A stretch of DNA of 51,740 bases from IMG/VR virus record IMGVR_UViG_3300044940_000294, positions 1 to 51,740 of that record. One strand, 5' to 3'. A model generated the notes under the pieces. That model saw only the letters and a list, made by a program, of their open reading frames with translations. It was not told the origin of the DNA and searched no databases. This DNA comes from a virus. Below, piece after piece: positions 41,350-48,951 of this stretch (position 1 is its first letter; each line of letters begins with the position of its first letter). Position numbers and translations under genes: made by a program.

Positions 41350-42177
41350 ATGAATAAGGTTATAGAAACGATACTGAAAAAGAACTTTCAAATGGGTTTG
41401 TCTTTTGACGAACCAAGTCATACGTACTATTTGGGGGGGAATAAAATTAGTAGCACTTCTAAGGTATTAGGTTCTTTGCAAAAGGATTTTGACCCTATTA
41501 CAATGTCTATTAAGTGTTCCCAAAATCCTAACCATGAGCATTTTGGTAAGACTCCCGAAGAAATACAAAGTATTTGGGCAAACACAACAGATAATGCTTG
41601 TGATGTAGGTCATAATTTCCACTTGGTAGCTCAGAACTACTTATTACAAGTGGATAAAGATTATATAGAAAGTGGCAAAAACTTTTTTGAAAATAATGCT
41701 TTCAATGAGTATCACTATATACTTTTTGATAAGTTTTATAGAGAAAACTTTTTGAAGTACAAAGACGAGCAACTTTGTAGAGTCATACGAACCGTTGGCT
41801 TAGAAGTTCTCATAGCACACCCTTTATATGAAGTAGGGGGTACGTTTGATGCACTCTTAGAGTACATTCCTAACAAGTGGTTATTGGTGTTTGATTGGAA
41901 AACGAATAAGAAGTTTTCAGTGGCGGATACTTACAAGTTGATAGAGCCTTACCAACATTTTGACAAATCAAAACTTACGATTTATACTTTCCAAACGTAC
42001 ATCTACCGTTTTATCCTGGAAGCGATTTACGGCATTGAAGTAAAAGATTGTCGGATAGTTTGGTTTGACTTGGCTAACAATACGTACCAAATCCACAAGC
42101 CAAAGTTTGCCTACAATCACGAATTTATCAGGAGTGTTTTAGCAAGGTTTAACAACAATTTAAAAATAGCAACATGA
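41350..42177 (+). CDS. PD-(D/E)XK nuclease, RecB/Cas4-like
   Basis: 275 residues from the ATG at 41350; this is upstream of or at the expected transcription start, so a start at 41392 (MGLSFDEPSHTYYLGG) is also likely. Active-site pattern: LEVLIAHPLYEVGGTFDALL (Glu152, Asp167), LLVFDWKTNKKFS (Asp182, Lys184), then a Q-x-x-x-Y type helix (FQTYIYRFILEAIYGI). Exonuclease of the RecB-nuclease superfamily, likely a recombination or DNA-degradation enzyme. Overlaps the next small gene (ATGA). Confidence 0.8.
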   Translation: MNKVIETILKKNFQMGLSFDEPSHTYYLGGNKISSTSKVLGSLQKDFDPITMSIKCSQNPNHEHFGKTPEEIQSIWANTTDNACDVGHNFHLVAQNYLLQVDKDYIESGKNFFENNAFNEYHYILFDKFYRENFLKYKDEQLCRVIRTVGLEVLIAHPLYEVGGTFDALLEYIPNKWLLVFDWKTNKKFSVADTYKLIEPYQHFDKSKLTIYTFQTYIYRFILEAIYGIEVKDCRIVWFDLANNTYQIHKPKFAYNHEFIRSVLARFNNNLKIAT

Positions 42178-42308
42178 TACACTTTTTGAAAGAGTTACTC
42201 TTTTCCGTATTGGAAATATGTTTAGGGTTTGCAGTCATTACCCTATTGATGTATTGCACGCCTATTGTCATCAAAAAATGCTATGAATTATGGTATATAC
42301 TTTCGTAA
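42174..42308 (+). CDS. Small membrane protein (44 residues)
   Basis: MIHFLKELLFSVLEICLGFA then VITLLMYCTPIVIKKCYELW. One membrane helix. Its ATG overlaps the nuclease stop (ATGA) and its end overlaps the next ORF by 19 bases. Unknown. Confidence 0.5.
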   Translation: MIHFLKELLFSVLEICLGFAVITLLMYCTPIVIKKCYELWYILS

Positions 42309-42496
42309 CTATAAAAGAGCAGCAAGAACTCAAAACAGTAAAGTATAGACATAGTACAGACTTGGCAGACTTACAAAAATACTTAGAACTGTACGATTTA
42401 TGTCAAAACGCAAAGGAGAAAGATGTTTTGATAGGCTTAGTACGCAGGTTGATAGAAAAAAAACAACAAGAACTTGAAAATTTACACCCTTTTTAA
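42290..42496 (+). CDS. Small helical protein, unknown (68 residues)
   Basis: MVYTFVTIKEQQELKTVKYR then DLADLQKYLELYDLCQNAKE and LVRRLIEKKQQELENLHPF. Helical, charged. Two bases before the HU gene start, same operon. Confidence 0.5.
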   Translation: MVYTFVTIKEQQELKTVKYRHSTDLADLQKYLELYDLCQNAKEKDVLIGLVRRLIEKKQQELENLHPF

Positions 42497-42497
42497 C

Positions 42498-42764
42498 ATG
42501 AACACAAAAGATTTAGTAAAAGCAGTAGCAGAACAGACAGGATTAACTAAAACAGACGTAGCCAAAGTAATTGAGGCGACAAAGCAAACCATTACAGAAA
42601 GCCTTGCTAATGGTAATGAAGTTTTTTTGAGCAAGTTAGGCACTTTTAAAGTCAAAAAAAGGCAGTTCAAGGGCTTTGATTTCAAGACCAAAGAAAAAAG
42701 AACCTTTGATGTAGCCAACGTATCTTTTACGCCTTCAACAACCTTGAAAGAGGCAATTAAATAA
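42498..42764 (+). CDS. HU/IHF-family DNA-bending protein
   Basis: 88 residues from MNTKDLVKAVAEQTGLTKTD. Complete HU fold: VAKVIEATKQTITESLANGN, EVFLSKLGTFKVKKRQFKGF (the G-x-F turn) and the DNA-binding arm leading to VSFTPSTTLKEAIK. A phage copy of the nucleoid protein may help replication initiation, packaging or integrase complexes. Directly followed by the methyltransferase remnant. Confidence 0.88.
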   Translation: MNTKDLVKAVAEQTGLTKTDVAKVIEATKQTITESLANGNEVFLSKLGTFKVKKRQFKGFDFKTKEKRTFDVANVSFTPSTTLKEAIK

Positions 42765-42767
42765 GTA

Positions 42768-43254
42768 AAAAGCCTACCAAAAGGTGGAGTTGGGTAGTCA
42801 AGTATTTGAGCAACAACCCTAATACAGGGACTAATTCGGGTAAGTCGATTTTGCAACCTATTGACACCATTACGACTCAAAACCGTTTGGCATTGGCGAG
42901 TGTGGCTTTTATGGACAAATACTATGGTATTGCCAACGCACAACCCTTAGACAAACCTTGTGATACCATTACAACGGTAGATAGGTTTAGTTTGGTGCAA
43001 TGCGAACATGATACACCCTGTTACAAGGTACAAAGCAATGATAGTGAATACACCAAATTGATAAAGGAGTTTATGCAAGCAAACGGCATCAAAGATATTT
43101 ATATGCGTATGCTTACCGTGCAGGAGCTCAAAGAAATACAGGGCTTCCCGAAGGATTATGTCTTGTTAGGCAGTCAGCCCAACAAAAGAAGTTTATCGGA
43201 AACAGTGTAGTACCCCAACAAATGCAACATATCATTAAAAATTTGATAGCATGA
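42768..43254 (+). pseudogene. C5-cytosine methyltransferase remnant, truncated and frameshifted
   Basis: Only the C-terminal half of a Dcm-type enzyme is left, read in phase right after the HU stop: VVKYLSNNPNTGTNSGKSIL, QPIDTITTQNRLALASVAFM, DKYYGIANAQPLDKPCDTIT and the motif IX region IYMRMLTVQELKEIQGFP. At about 43184 the frame breaks; in another frame FIGNSVVPQQMQHIIKNLIA (motif X) runs to 43254. The N-terminal motifs (F-G-x-G and P-C) are missing, so it is inactive. Confidence 0.8.
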
Positions 43255-43281
43255 CAAACTTACACCGAATAACTTCAAATT

Positions 43282-43485
43282 ATGAAAGATACTATCAAAA
43301 AAATTGCAACTATTAACATAATTGCATTATTAACCTGTCTAATTGCTTTTGGCTTAGAGGCATTAATTAATAAGCATATTATAGCATTTTCAGCATTTTT
43401 AGCTGTAATTGTCATAGTAAATGCAGCAATATTAGTTACAAAATTTATCATCAATCCTATTTACGAATGGATTGAAAAACTGTAA
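43282..43485 (+). CDS. Small membrane protein (67 residues)
   Basis: MKDTIKKIATINIIALLTCL then IAFGLEALINK and IIAFSAFLAVIVIVNAAILV: two membrane helices with a short loop, charged C-terminus. Unknown; it might be a membrane toxin-like or exclusion protein. Four bases before the next ORF. Confidence 0.55.
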   Translation: MKDTIKKIATINIIALLTCLIAFGLEALINKHIIAFSAFLAVIVIVNAAILVTKFIINPIYEWIEKL

Positions 43486-43489
43486 AACC

Positions 43490-43723
43490 ATGACCCCACA
43501 ACAAGAAGAAACCCTACTAAAAAAACTCCTCAATATCGAGGAGTTCAACGAATTTTGCAAAACGCATAAAGTTGAGGTAGTATTAGATAGTTCCTTGAAT
43601 TATCTATGCTACATTGACTACAAAAAGGGAGATAGAGCCTACGGTGATAGCCTTTTTAATCCACTGCTTGCAATGGTTTTGGCTGTGAAAGAGTATAAAA
43701 AGCAAAGCCCTCCCATGAATTAG
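43490..43723 (+). CDS. Small protein, unknown (77 residues)
   Basis: MTPQQEETLLKKLLNIEEFN start, then FCKTHKVEVVLDSSLNYLCY and LLAMVLAVKEYKKQSPPMN. Alpha-beta. Its 3' end is inside a terminator hairpin. Confidence 0.55.
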   Translation: MTPQQEETLLKKLLNIEEFNEFCKTHKVEVVLDSSLNYLCYIDYKKGDRAYGDSLFNPLLAMVLAVKEYKKQSPPMN

Positions 43724-43841
43724 GAGGGCTTTCTTGCAGTGTTAAATCGGACAAAGTTAAACCTTGTTCAAGGGCTAATATGATAAGGTTTACGTTCCAC
43801 GAATTACGTTGTATATCCAAGATATTATTGATAGTTTCCAT
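43656..43841 (-). CDS. Possible small ORF with operator-promoter (61 residues)
   Basis: METINNILDIQRNSWNVNLI then ILALEQGLTLSDLTLQESPP. Has a good minus-strand promoter (-33 at 43887-43890, -7 TAGTTTTG at 43860-43867). Its C-terminal codons are the terminator hairpin 43704-43732, so the real product may be an RNA or a shorter protein. Confidence 0.3.
   Translation of the reverse strand: METINNILDIQRNSWNVNLIILALEQGLTLSDLTLQESPPNSWEGFAFYTLSQPKPLQAVD
43704..43732. terminator. Bidirectional terminator
   Basis: AAAGCCCTCC / GGAGGGCTTT stem with nine-base loop, flanked by A-rich and T-containing ends. Confidence 0.8.
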
Positions 43842-43859
43842 ATAGCTGTTATTTAAAAC

Positions 43860-43896
43860 CAAAACTACTAACATTATTTTAGAAATCAAAATAAAG
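43860..43896 (-). promoter_or_regulatory. Minus-strand operator-promoter
   Basis: Minus strand CTTTATTTTG (complement of 43887-43896), 19 bases, TAGTTTTG (43860-43867). The inverted partner half-site is AAAATAATGTTAG. Confidence 0.7.
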
Positions 43897-43916
43897 TTAG
43901 TAGTTTTTTAAATAAT

Positions 43917-44252
43917 TTATTTAGCCATTAATTGCCTTATCTTTTCATTCGCTGCAACCGTATCATTTATTGGGGGTGTATTGATTGTTTTGCAGTTTTC
44001 TAAGAAAAAATCAACTTCATTTCTCTTAAAATACCTTTTACCACTGCCAAATTGGTAAAAAGGCAATCCGTTAGCAACCCACTTATTCAACGTACTTTCG
44101 CTGATATCCAGATAATTATATACTTCGTCAGCACTAAGCCAAACCTTATTTTGTAATAGTAACCATTGCCTTGCCTGCGACATGGTTATTAATTCATGTT
44201 CAATTTTGCTTATCAACTCTTGTAATAAGCTAAAATAAGCCGTTTCAACCAT
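43917..44252 (-). CDS. Excisionase-type HTH_17 (MerR-like winged helix) protein
   Basis: 111 residues. C-terminal VWLSADEVYNYLDISESTLN, KWVANGLPFYQFGSGKRYFK and RNEVDFFLENCK form the HTH_17/excisionase winged helix. A -7-like TATGGTTG overlaps the ATG at 44252, with a -33 at 44273-44276, so translation may really begin at a later ATG (44183, MSQARQWLLLQN). Candidate recombination directionality factor or lysogeny regulator. Far from int on the linear map but closer if the genome is circular. Confidence 0.7.
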   Translation of the reverse strand: MVETAYFSLLQELISKIEHELITMSQARQWLLLQNKVWLSADEVYNYLDISESTLNKWVANGLPFYQFGSGKRYFKRNEVDFFLENCKTINTPPINDTVAANEKIRQLMAK

Positions 44253-44284
44253 AAAATACCGTTTTTATTCCACAAAATAATGTA
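44246..44284 (-). promoter_or_regulatory. Promoter-like sites between the excisionase-type and baseplate J genes
   Basis: Minus TTATTTTG, 19 bases, TATGGTTG (44246-44253). CAAAATAATGTA occurs twice, 44273-44284 and 44333-44344, a degenerate form of the operator half-site. Confidence 0.5.
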
Positions 44285-44370
44285 GTATTTATTAATAAAA
44301 CAAATATTTGATGTAAAATAAACAACTTTTATCAAAATAATGTATATTGCTGCATCAATATTTGGGCTGC

Positions 44371-46026
44371 ATGAATATTTGGGTAAAATATATAGATAGG
44401 TCTTACGAACAAATCAAAGAAAGCCTTATCAACCGACTCAAAACGGTTGATAGTCGCCTTACGAACTTCAATAGTAGCAATATATTGACTCGCATTATTG
44501 AAATGTACGCAGGGGTAGCCGACCAAATAAATTTCTATATTGACTTTTACGCAAGAGAGGGCTTTTTGATGACACTAAGGGAGTTTGCCTCTGCAATCCT
44601 ATTCGCAAAGGCATACAATTATCGTGTAAAAGGGGCTTTCCCTGCGGAGGCAAATCAACGGTTTTTCGTAGATATACCAACGCCTACTACAATCACAATT
44701 CCACAAGGGACGGTTGTTAGTACGGCAGCAAACATTGTATTTGAAACCATACAAGAGCTTCAAATTTTACCTGCACAAACGGAAGTATTTGGTGCGGTTA
44801 TTCAAAGACAACGAAAAAGCCTTACACCTATTCCAACAACTACAGGCTTACCCAACCAAACGGTTGTATTGGGGAACAACGTAGTGGATAATAGCATAGA
44901 ATTGTCTATCAACGGTGTGTACTATACCTCTGTTGAAACATTTGCGTATTCAACGGCAATAGATACGCACTTCGTAGCTTCTATCAACGAAGACGGACTA
45001 ATGACTATTACCTTTGGCGATGGTGTAAATGGAATTATTCCAACGGCTGGGAATAATATAATAGTCAATTACTTTGTAACGGAAGGCAGTAATGGCAACG
45101 TGAGTTCTTTGGCAATCAATAAGGTAGTTTCAACAGTAGCAATACCCTCGGGGTTGGTTCTCAAAACAATCAACAACGACTCTGCAAGTGGTGGTACAGA
45201 TAGCGAAAGCCTTGAAACTATACGCAAAAATCTACCCTTGTTTGTAAGGACATTAGAAAGAGCCGTTACTTTGTTGGACTTCAAAAACGTAGCAGAACAA
45301 GTTGTGGGTGTAGCAAAGGCTGGTGTTATTCACACTTGCGGAGAACCTGCCCGCATTTACATAGCCCCACAATCGGGTGGTATTGCACCGCCTACGCTTA
45401 TCAATAGCGTAATAAGTTGGTTAGACAAAAGAAAGACTATCAACGTAGATGTAAGAGTTGAAACAGTAGGCGTTGTATTGTTACGTTATAGTGTGAATGT
45501 AACCGCATTACCACAATTTGCCAATACAGACGTGGCGAATACAGTGCGAAACGCCTTATTAAACTTTCATAGTATCAATAACCAAGAAGTACAAGGTAGC
45601 TTGTTTGTGGGTGATTTATACCAAACGATTGAAAATAGCACAGGCGTAAACAAGTCCATTATCACAAACATTGACATAGTTCCGTATGCACGTAGTTTGA
45701 ATAATAATGTCCCGTTCAATTGGAGTAGAGTAGTACGAAATACCTCTACCACTACTCAACGGTGGCGTATCAAAATGTTAGCAGGGTCGCAATATGAGTT
45801 GTATAAAGGTGCTGCATTAGTCAATACGTACAACATCAATGCCCCTGTTTCTTTGCCTGAAATAGACTTTACGGTTTTTGGTACTTATACGGTTGGGCAT
45901 GAGTGGGAGTTTTACACCTACCCTTATTTGTCTAAATTTTCCGATATATTGGTACTTGCAGAACCAAGTGTACTATCAACTTACGCAGAAAATATTACAA
46001 TAACCGTAACAGGAGGGTATAACTAA
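44371..46026 (+). CDS. Baseplate J-like protein (wedge)
   Basis: 551 residues from ATG 44371; a TTG at 44347 is an alternative. Typical Baseplate_J order: N-terminal helices (LTRIIEMYAGVADQINFYID, FASAILFAKAYNYRVKGAFP), the strand-rich core, FVASINEDGLMTITFGDGVN, GSNGNVSSLAINKVVSTVAI, and the signature DSASGGTDSESLETIRKNLP followed by RAVTLLDFKNVAEQVVGVAK. gpJ/gp6-like wedge protein. First gene of the second baseplate operon. Confidence 0.87.
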   Translation: MNIWVKYIDRSYEQIKESLINRLKTVDSRLTNFNSSNILTRIIEMYAGVADQINFYIDFYAREGFLMTLREFASAILFAKAYNYRVKGAFPAEANQRFFVDIPTPTTITIPQGTVVSTAANIVFETIQELQILPAQTEVFGAVIQRQRKSLTPIPTTTGLPNQTVVLGNNVVDNSIELSINGVYYTSVETFAYSTAIDTHFVASINEDGLMTITFGDGVNGIIPTAGNNIIVNYFVTEGSNGNVSSLAINKVVSTVAIPSGLVLKTINNDSASGGTDSESLETIRKNLPLFVRTLERAVTLLDFKNVAEQVVGVAKAGVIHTCGEPARIYIAPQSGGIAPPTLINSVISWLDKRKTINVDVRVETVGVVLLRYSVNVTALPQFANTDVANTVRNALLNFHSINNQEVQGSLFVGDLYQTIENSTGVNKSIITNIDIVPYARSLNNNVPFNWSRVVRNTSTTTQRWRIKMLAGSQYELYKGAALVNTYNINAPVSLPEIDFTVFGTYTVGHEWEFYTYPYLSKFSDILVLAEPSVLSTYAENITITVTGGYN

Positions 46027-46097
46027 TGAACGAACAAGCAGCAGCAATAAAGGATAAACAAGCACAACCGCAACAAGCCAATGGGTTTTCAAGATAA
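46026..46097 (+). CDS. Possible leader peptide (23 residues)
   Basis: ATG overlaps the stop of baseplate J. MNEQAAAIKDKQAQPQQANG. May only serve to couple translation to the gene at 46081. Confidence 0.25.
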   Translation: MNEQAAAIKDKQAQPQQANGFSR

Positions 46098-48114
46098 TCT
46101 TTTCAAAAGGTGGTTCACACCGTACCATAAAGCCAACGATAGCTACAAAGATGCTAACGGTGTTGGGCTATTGGAACGTATCATACAAGCAATAGGTTGG
46201 GAGTTAGACACCAACGTAATGCCTTATATTGATAACCTTTTTAAAAATACCATTGACCCCAAAAACATACAAGAAAAATTAATTGCTTACCGAGAGCAAG
46301 AATTAGGCGTAAACTTGATGTATGATAATACTCTCCAAAAACGGAGGCAAATTTTGCAGTATTGGTTTCGTATCGTGCAAATAAAAGGCACAAAAAGAGG
46401 GTACGAAGTATGTATCCGCCTAATGAATTTTGAGGGGCTTATCATTTTTACCGTTGATGTTGAAACCTACTTTAACAACCCTATTCCAACGGCTGGGTGT
46501 AATGCGTGCTATGAGTATGATGTCGTGGTTACAGGCTCAAAGTTAATCATAGGCATAGACATTGTAGATGCCTTTTTCAATATTTGCGATTTTAACGAAC
46601 CGATTAACTGCAAATTAAGATACTTCATTTACAATGACACCTATATTCCACGTAAGTTAGTCAATTTCTTTTTCAAAGGCATTGACGACCCTAATTTGTA
46701 TGTGGACATCAAACGTAATCCTACTTTCCAAGCATTTTTTGACACCAATACAGACAATCAAGGTGATTTGTTGCTATTAGGGGACTTTGCAGAGTTTTAC
46801 GAATATGATGACAAATATTTTGCGAATCAAGGCTTTATGATGTATAGAGAGCCTACACCAGCAGCTTATTTGCCTTTTGTAAGCCTTACACCTACGGAAA
46901 TTACTACTACGTCTGCACGCATGAATTGGCAAGCTGCACCGGATGCAACGCATTACGTTGTCAATGTAGGCAGAAATTCAACGTATCAAGGCAATGAATT
47001 GGTTACTGAAAAAGTCATTGATAATTTGAATGTAGGCAATGTTTTGTTTTACAATATCACAGGGCTTATACCTAATACGCCTTACTATTGTCAAGTGTGG
47101 GCTGTAAGGGCAGACGGTAAGCAAGCACTGTCTAACATCAAATCTTTCATTACTTTAAGAGACATAGCTACACCAATAGCTTTAGAGGCTACTAACCTAA
47201 CACCTAACGGCTTTAAAGCTAATTGGCAGGAGGTAAATAATGCAACAAATTATGAAATAGAAATTGCATTAGATAGTGGGTTTACAAATATAGTCCAAAC
47301 TTTTATAGTGGGTAATATTACAAGTTTTGACATATTAATAAACCAAGAATGTTTCTACCGAGTGCGGGCTATTTACCAAAAAATGAGCCTACCAAGCTAC
47401 TCTTCATGGAGCAATACAATTTCAACAAGCATTATGGTAGTAGGAGGGTTAAAATTTGATGGATTGCTGCACCATGTCAATGTGCCGTATAATTCGTATT
47501 TTGACCCATGCGAAAGTATAAAACCATTCACCATCTTTATTGATTTTTATCAAACAGGTGGGCTTAAACTGATACACACCCAATTACCCTCAACAGATAC
47601 GTACAAAGGGTTCTACATCAACATCTATCCTTCAAGTGTTATTTTTGGACACAATATATTGACTACGAGCTGCACTGTTAGCTATTCTCCCCTACACAAT
47701 ACACGAAGAAAATTGGCAATCGTAGCCGATACAGCGAATATGCAGTGGCATTGTTACATTGATGGAGATTTGCAAGGTAGTTTTGCTTATGACTTCATAA
47801 GTCCACAAGCCACAGGTTCTTGGCAAATAGGTGGCTACTTCCGTGACCAAATACTGCAACAATTTAAAGGAGTAATATTCAGCGTGCAATACTTTAACAG
47901 AGCCTTACCATTAGGCGAAGTACAGACACTTACTAATGGAGGCAACGTAACAAGTGGTAAATTATTTGAATATAAATTAGATGAAAACGAGGGCTTTGTC
48001 GCGAAAGATAGTGTGAATAACGTAAATGCTACACTGCAAAATTACACCCTTACACAAGTATCTTTGGGTAGTCAAAACCATTGGGTAGATGAAAACAGAA
48101 ATCCAAAGACATAA
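46081..48114 (+). CDS. gpI-like baseplate protein with two Fn3 domains and LamG domain
   Basis: 677 residues. Residues 1-250 resemble P2 gpI-type tail proteins (GFQDNLFKRWFTPYHKANDS, LLERIIQAIGWELDTNVMPY). Two fibronectin type III repeats follow, about 270-360 (LTPTEITTTSARMNWQAAPD, ITGLIPNTPYYCQVWAVRAD) and 365-450 (LTPNGFKANWQEVNNATNYE). The C-terminus (about 455-650) is a LamG/concanavalin-like sandwich (GLKFDGLLHHVNVPYNSYFD, SWQIGGYFRDQILQQFKGVI), a probable sugar-binding adhesin module. Links the baseplate wedge to receptor binding. Confidence 0.75.
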   Translation: MGFQDNLFKRWFTPYHKANDSYKDANGVGLLERIIQAIGWELDTNVMPYIDNLFKNTIDPKNIQEKLIAYREQELGVNLMYDNTLQKRRQILQYWFRIVQIKGTKRGYEVCIRLMNFEGLIIFTVDVETYFNNPIPTAGCNACYEYDVVVTGSKLIIGIDIVDAFFNICDFNEPINCKLRYFIYNDTYIPRKLVNFFFKGIDDPNLYVDIKRNPTFQAFFDTNTDNQGDLLLLGDFAEFYEYDDKYFANQGFMMYREPTPAAYLPFVSLTPTEITTTSARMNWQAAPDATHYVVNVGRNSTYQGNELVTEKVIDNLNVGNVLFYNITGLIPNTPYYCQVWAVRADGKQALSNIKSFITLRDIATPIALEATNLTPNGFKANWQEVNNATNYEIEIALDSGFTNIVQTFIVGNITSFDILINQECFYRVRAIYQKMSLPSYSSWSNTISTSIMVVGGLKFDGLLHHVNVPYNSYFDPCESIKPFTIFIDFYQTGGLKLIHTQLPSTDTYKGFYINIYPSSVIFGHNILTTSCTVSYSPLHNTRRKLAIVADTANMQWHCYIDGDLQGSFAYDFISPQATGSWQIGGYFRDQILQQFKGVIFSVQYFNRALPLGEVQTLTNGGNVTSGKLFEYKLDENEGFVAKDSVNNVNATLQNYTLTQVSLGSQNHWVDENRNPKT

Positions 48115-48118
48115 AGAC

Positions 48119-48454
48119 ATGATAAACAAGTATTATTTAATTCCGTTGTCTTTTGAAACGGAATTACAAAAAGCAATAGAAGACTATAAAGTCATACACC
48201 CTAACGAAAAAGTAAATATAGTAGGGTATTATGTAGAAAGTAATACACCTATACGTGGAGAGAGTACAATACTTTCTGCACAAGGGGTGCCTATTTTATA
48301 CGGCTTTTTAGACGGTTTAAGCAACGTAGAAATGGCTTTGCAATACTTTATTTTGAATACAGACCTTCCTACGCAACTTTCATTTGAGTTTGAACAAAGA
48401 ATGTTAGCAAGAGGTGTAATAGGGTTTGAAAGTTCGGAACAATTACTAAACTAA
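48119..48454 (+). CDS. Small virion-associated protein, unknown (111 residues)
   Basis: Start taken at ATG 48119 (MINKYYLIPLSFETELQKAI), the first after the upstream stop; an overlapping start at 48089 is possible. Contains EKVNIVGYYVESNTPIRGES and VEMALQYFILNTDLPTQLSF. Between the gpI-like gene and another small protein gene, probably a fibre-attachment or chaperone protein. Confidence 0.55.
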   Translation: MINKYYLIPLSFETELQKAIEDYKVIHPNEKVNIVGYYVESNTPIRGESTILSAQGVPILYGFLDGLSNVEMALQYFILNTDLPTQLSFEFEQRMLARGVIGFESSEQLLN

Positions 48455-48461
48455 TAAGAAC

Positions 48462-48866
48462 ATGAGTACAACAGCTATTAATGTGGGACCTGCAAGGGCT
48501 ATTGTGTCAAGAGTTACAGCACCCGATGACAAAACTTTATTGTGGCATAGACAAAGTAACCCTACGGTTAATTCTGCTATTGGTATGTTATACTACTTTG
48601 ATTGGGAAGTGGGCGAATGGCTACAATTAAAGCCTGACTCCATCAGCACTCAAAAGAGAGATGTATTTACCGTAAGCACTAACGGACAAGTTGCCTTTAC
48701 ATTATCAGAAACGGCTGTAAGAGCTGATTTGTCTGTAGTCAATACAATACCGGGAGCTGTTTTGGCGTATGGTGAACATTACTCCATTGTAGGTAATACA
48801 CTGACATTAGACCTCCCCTATTCTTTAGAAATAGGCGAAAAGGTAATTATTAACTATTACTATTAA
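48462..48866 (+). CDS. Small beta-rich virion protein, unknown (134 residues)
   Basis: MSTTAINVGPARAIVSRVTA, DDKTLLWHRQSNPTVNSAIG, DWEVGEWLQLKPDS; strand-rich C-terminus (GNTLTLDLPYSLEIGEKVII). TLLWHRQ and EWLQL phrases occur in tail fibre N-terminal adaptors, so it could be a fibre-linked protein. Ends at a terminator. Confidence 0.55.
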   Translation: MSTTAINVGPARAIVSRVTAPDDKTLLWHRQSNPTVNSAIGMLYYFDWEVGEWLQLKPDSISTQKRDVFTVSTNGQVAFTLSETAVRADLSVVNTIPGAVLAYGEHYSIVGNTLTLDLPYSLEIGEKVIINYYY

Positions 48867-48874
48867 AAAATAAT

Positions 48875-48892
48875 CCCCTTAAAAATAAGGGG
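48875..48892. terminator. Bidirectional terminator between the convergent fibre genes
   Basis: CCCCTTA-AAAA-TAAGGGG, A run on the left and T-rich right. Confidence 0.8.
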
Positions 48893-48951
48893 CTTATTTC
48901 AATAACAATAATACTTACAACGTAAGTTGTGGCAAAGATAAGAATAAAAAA

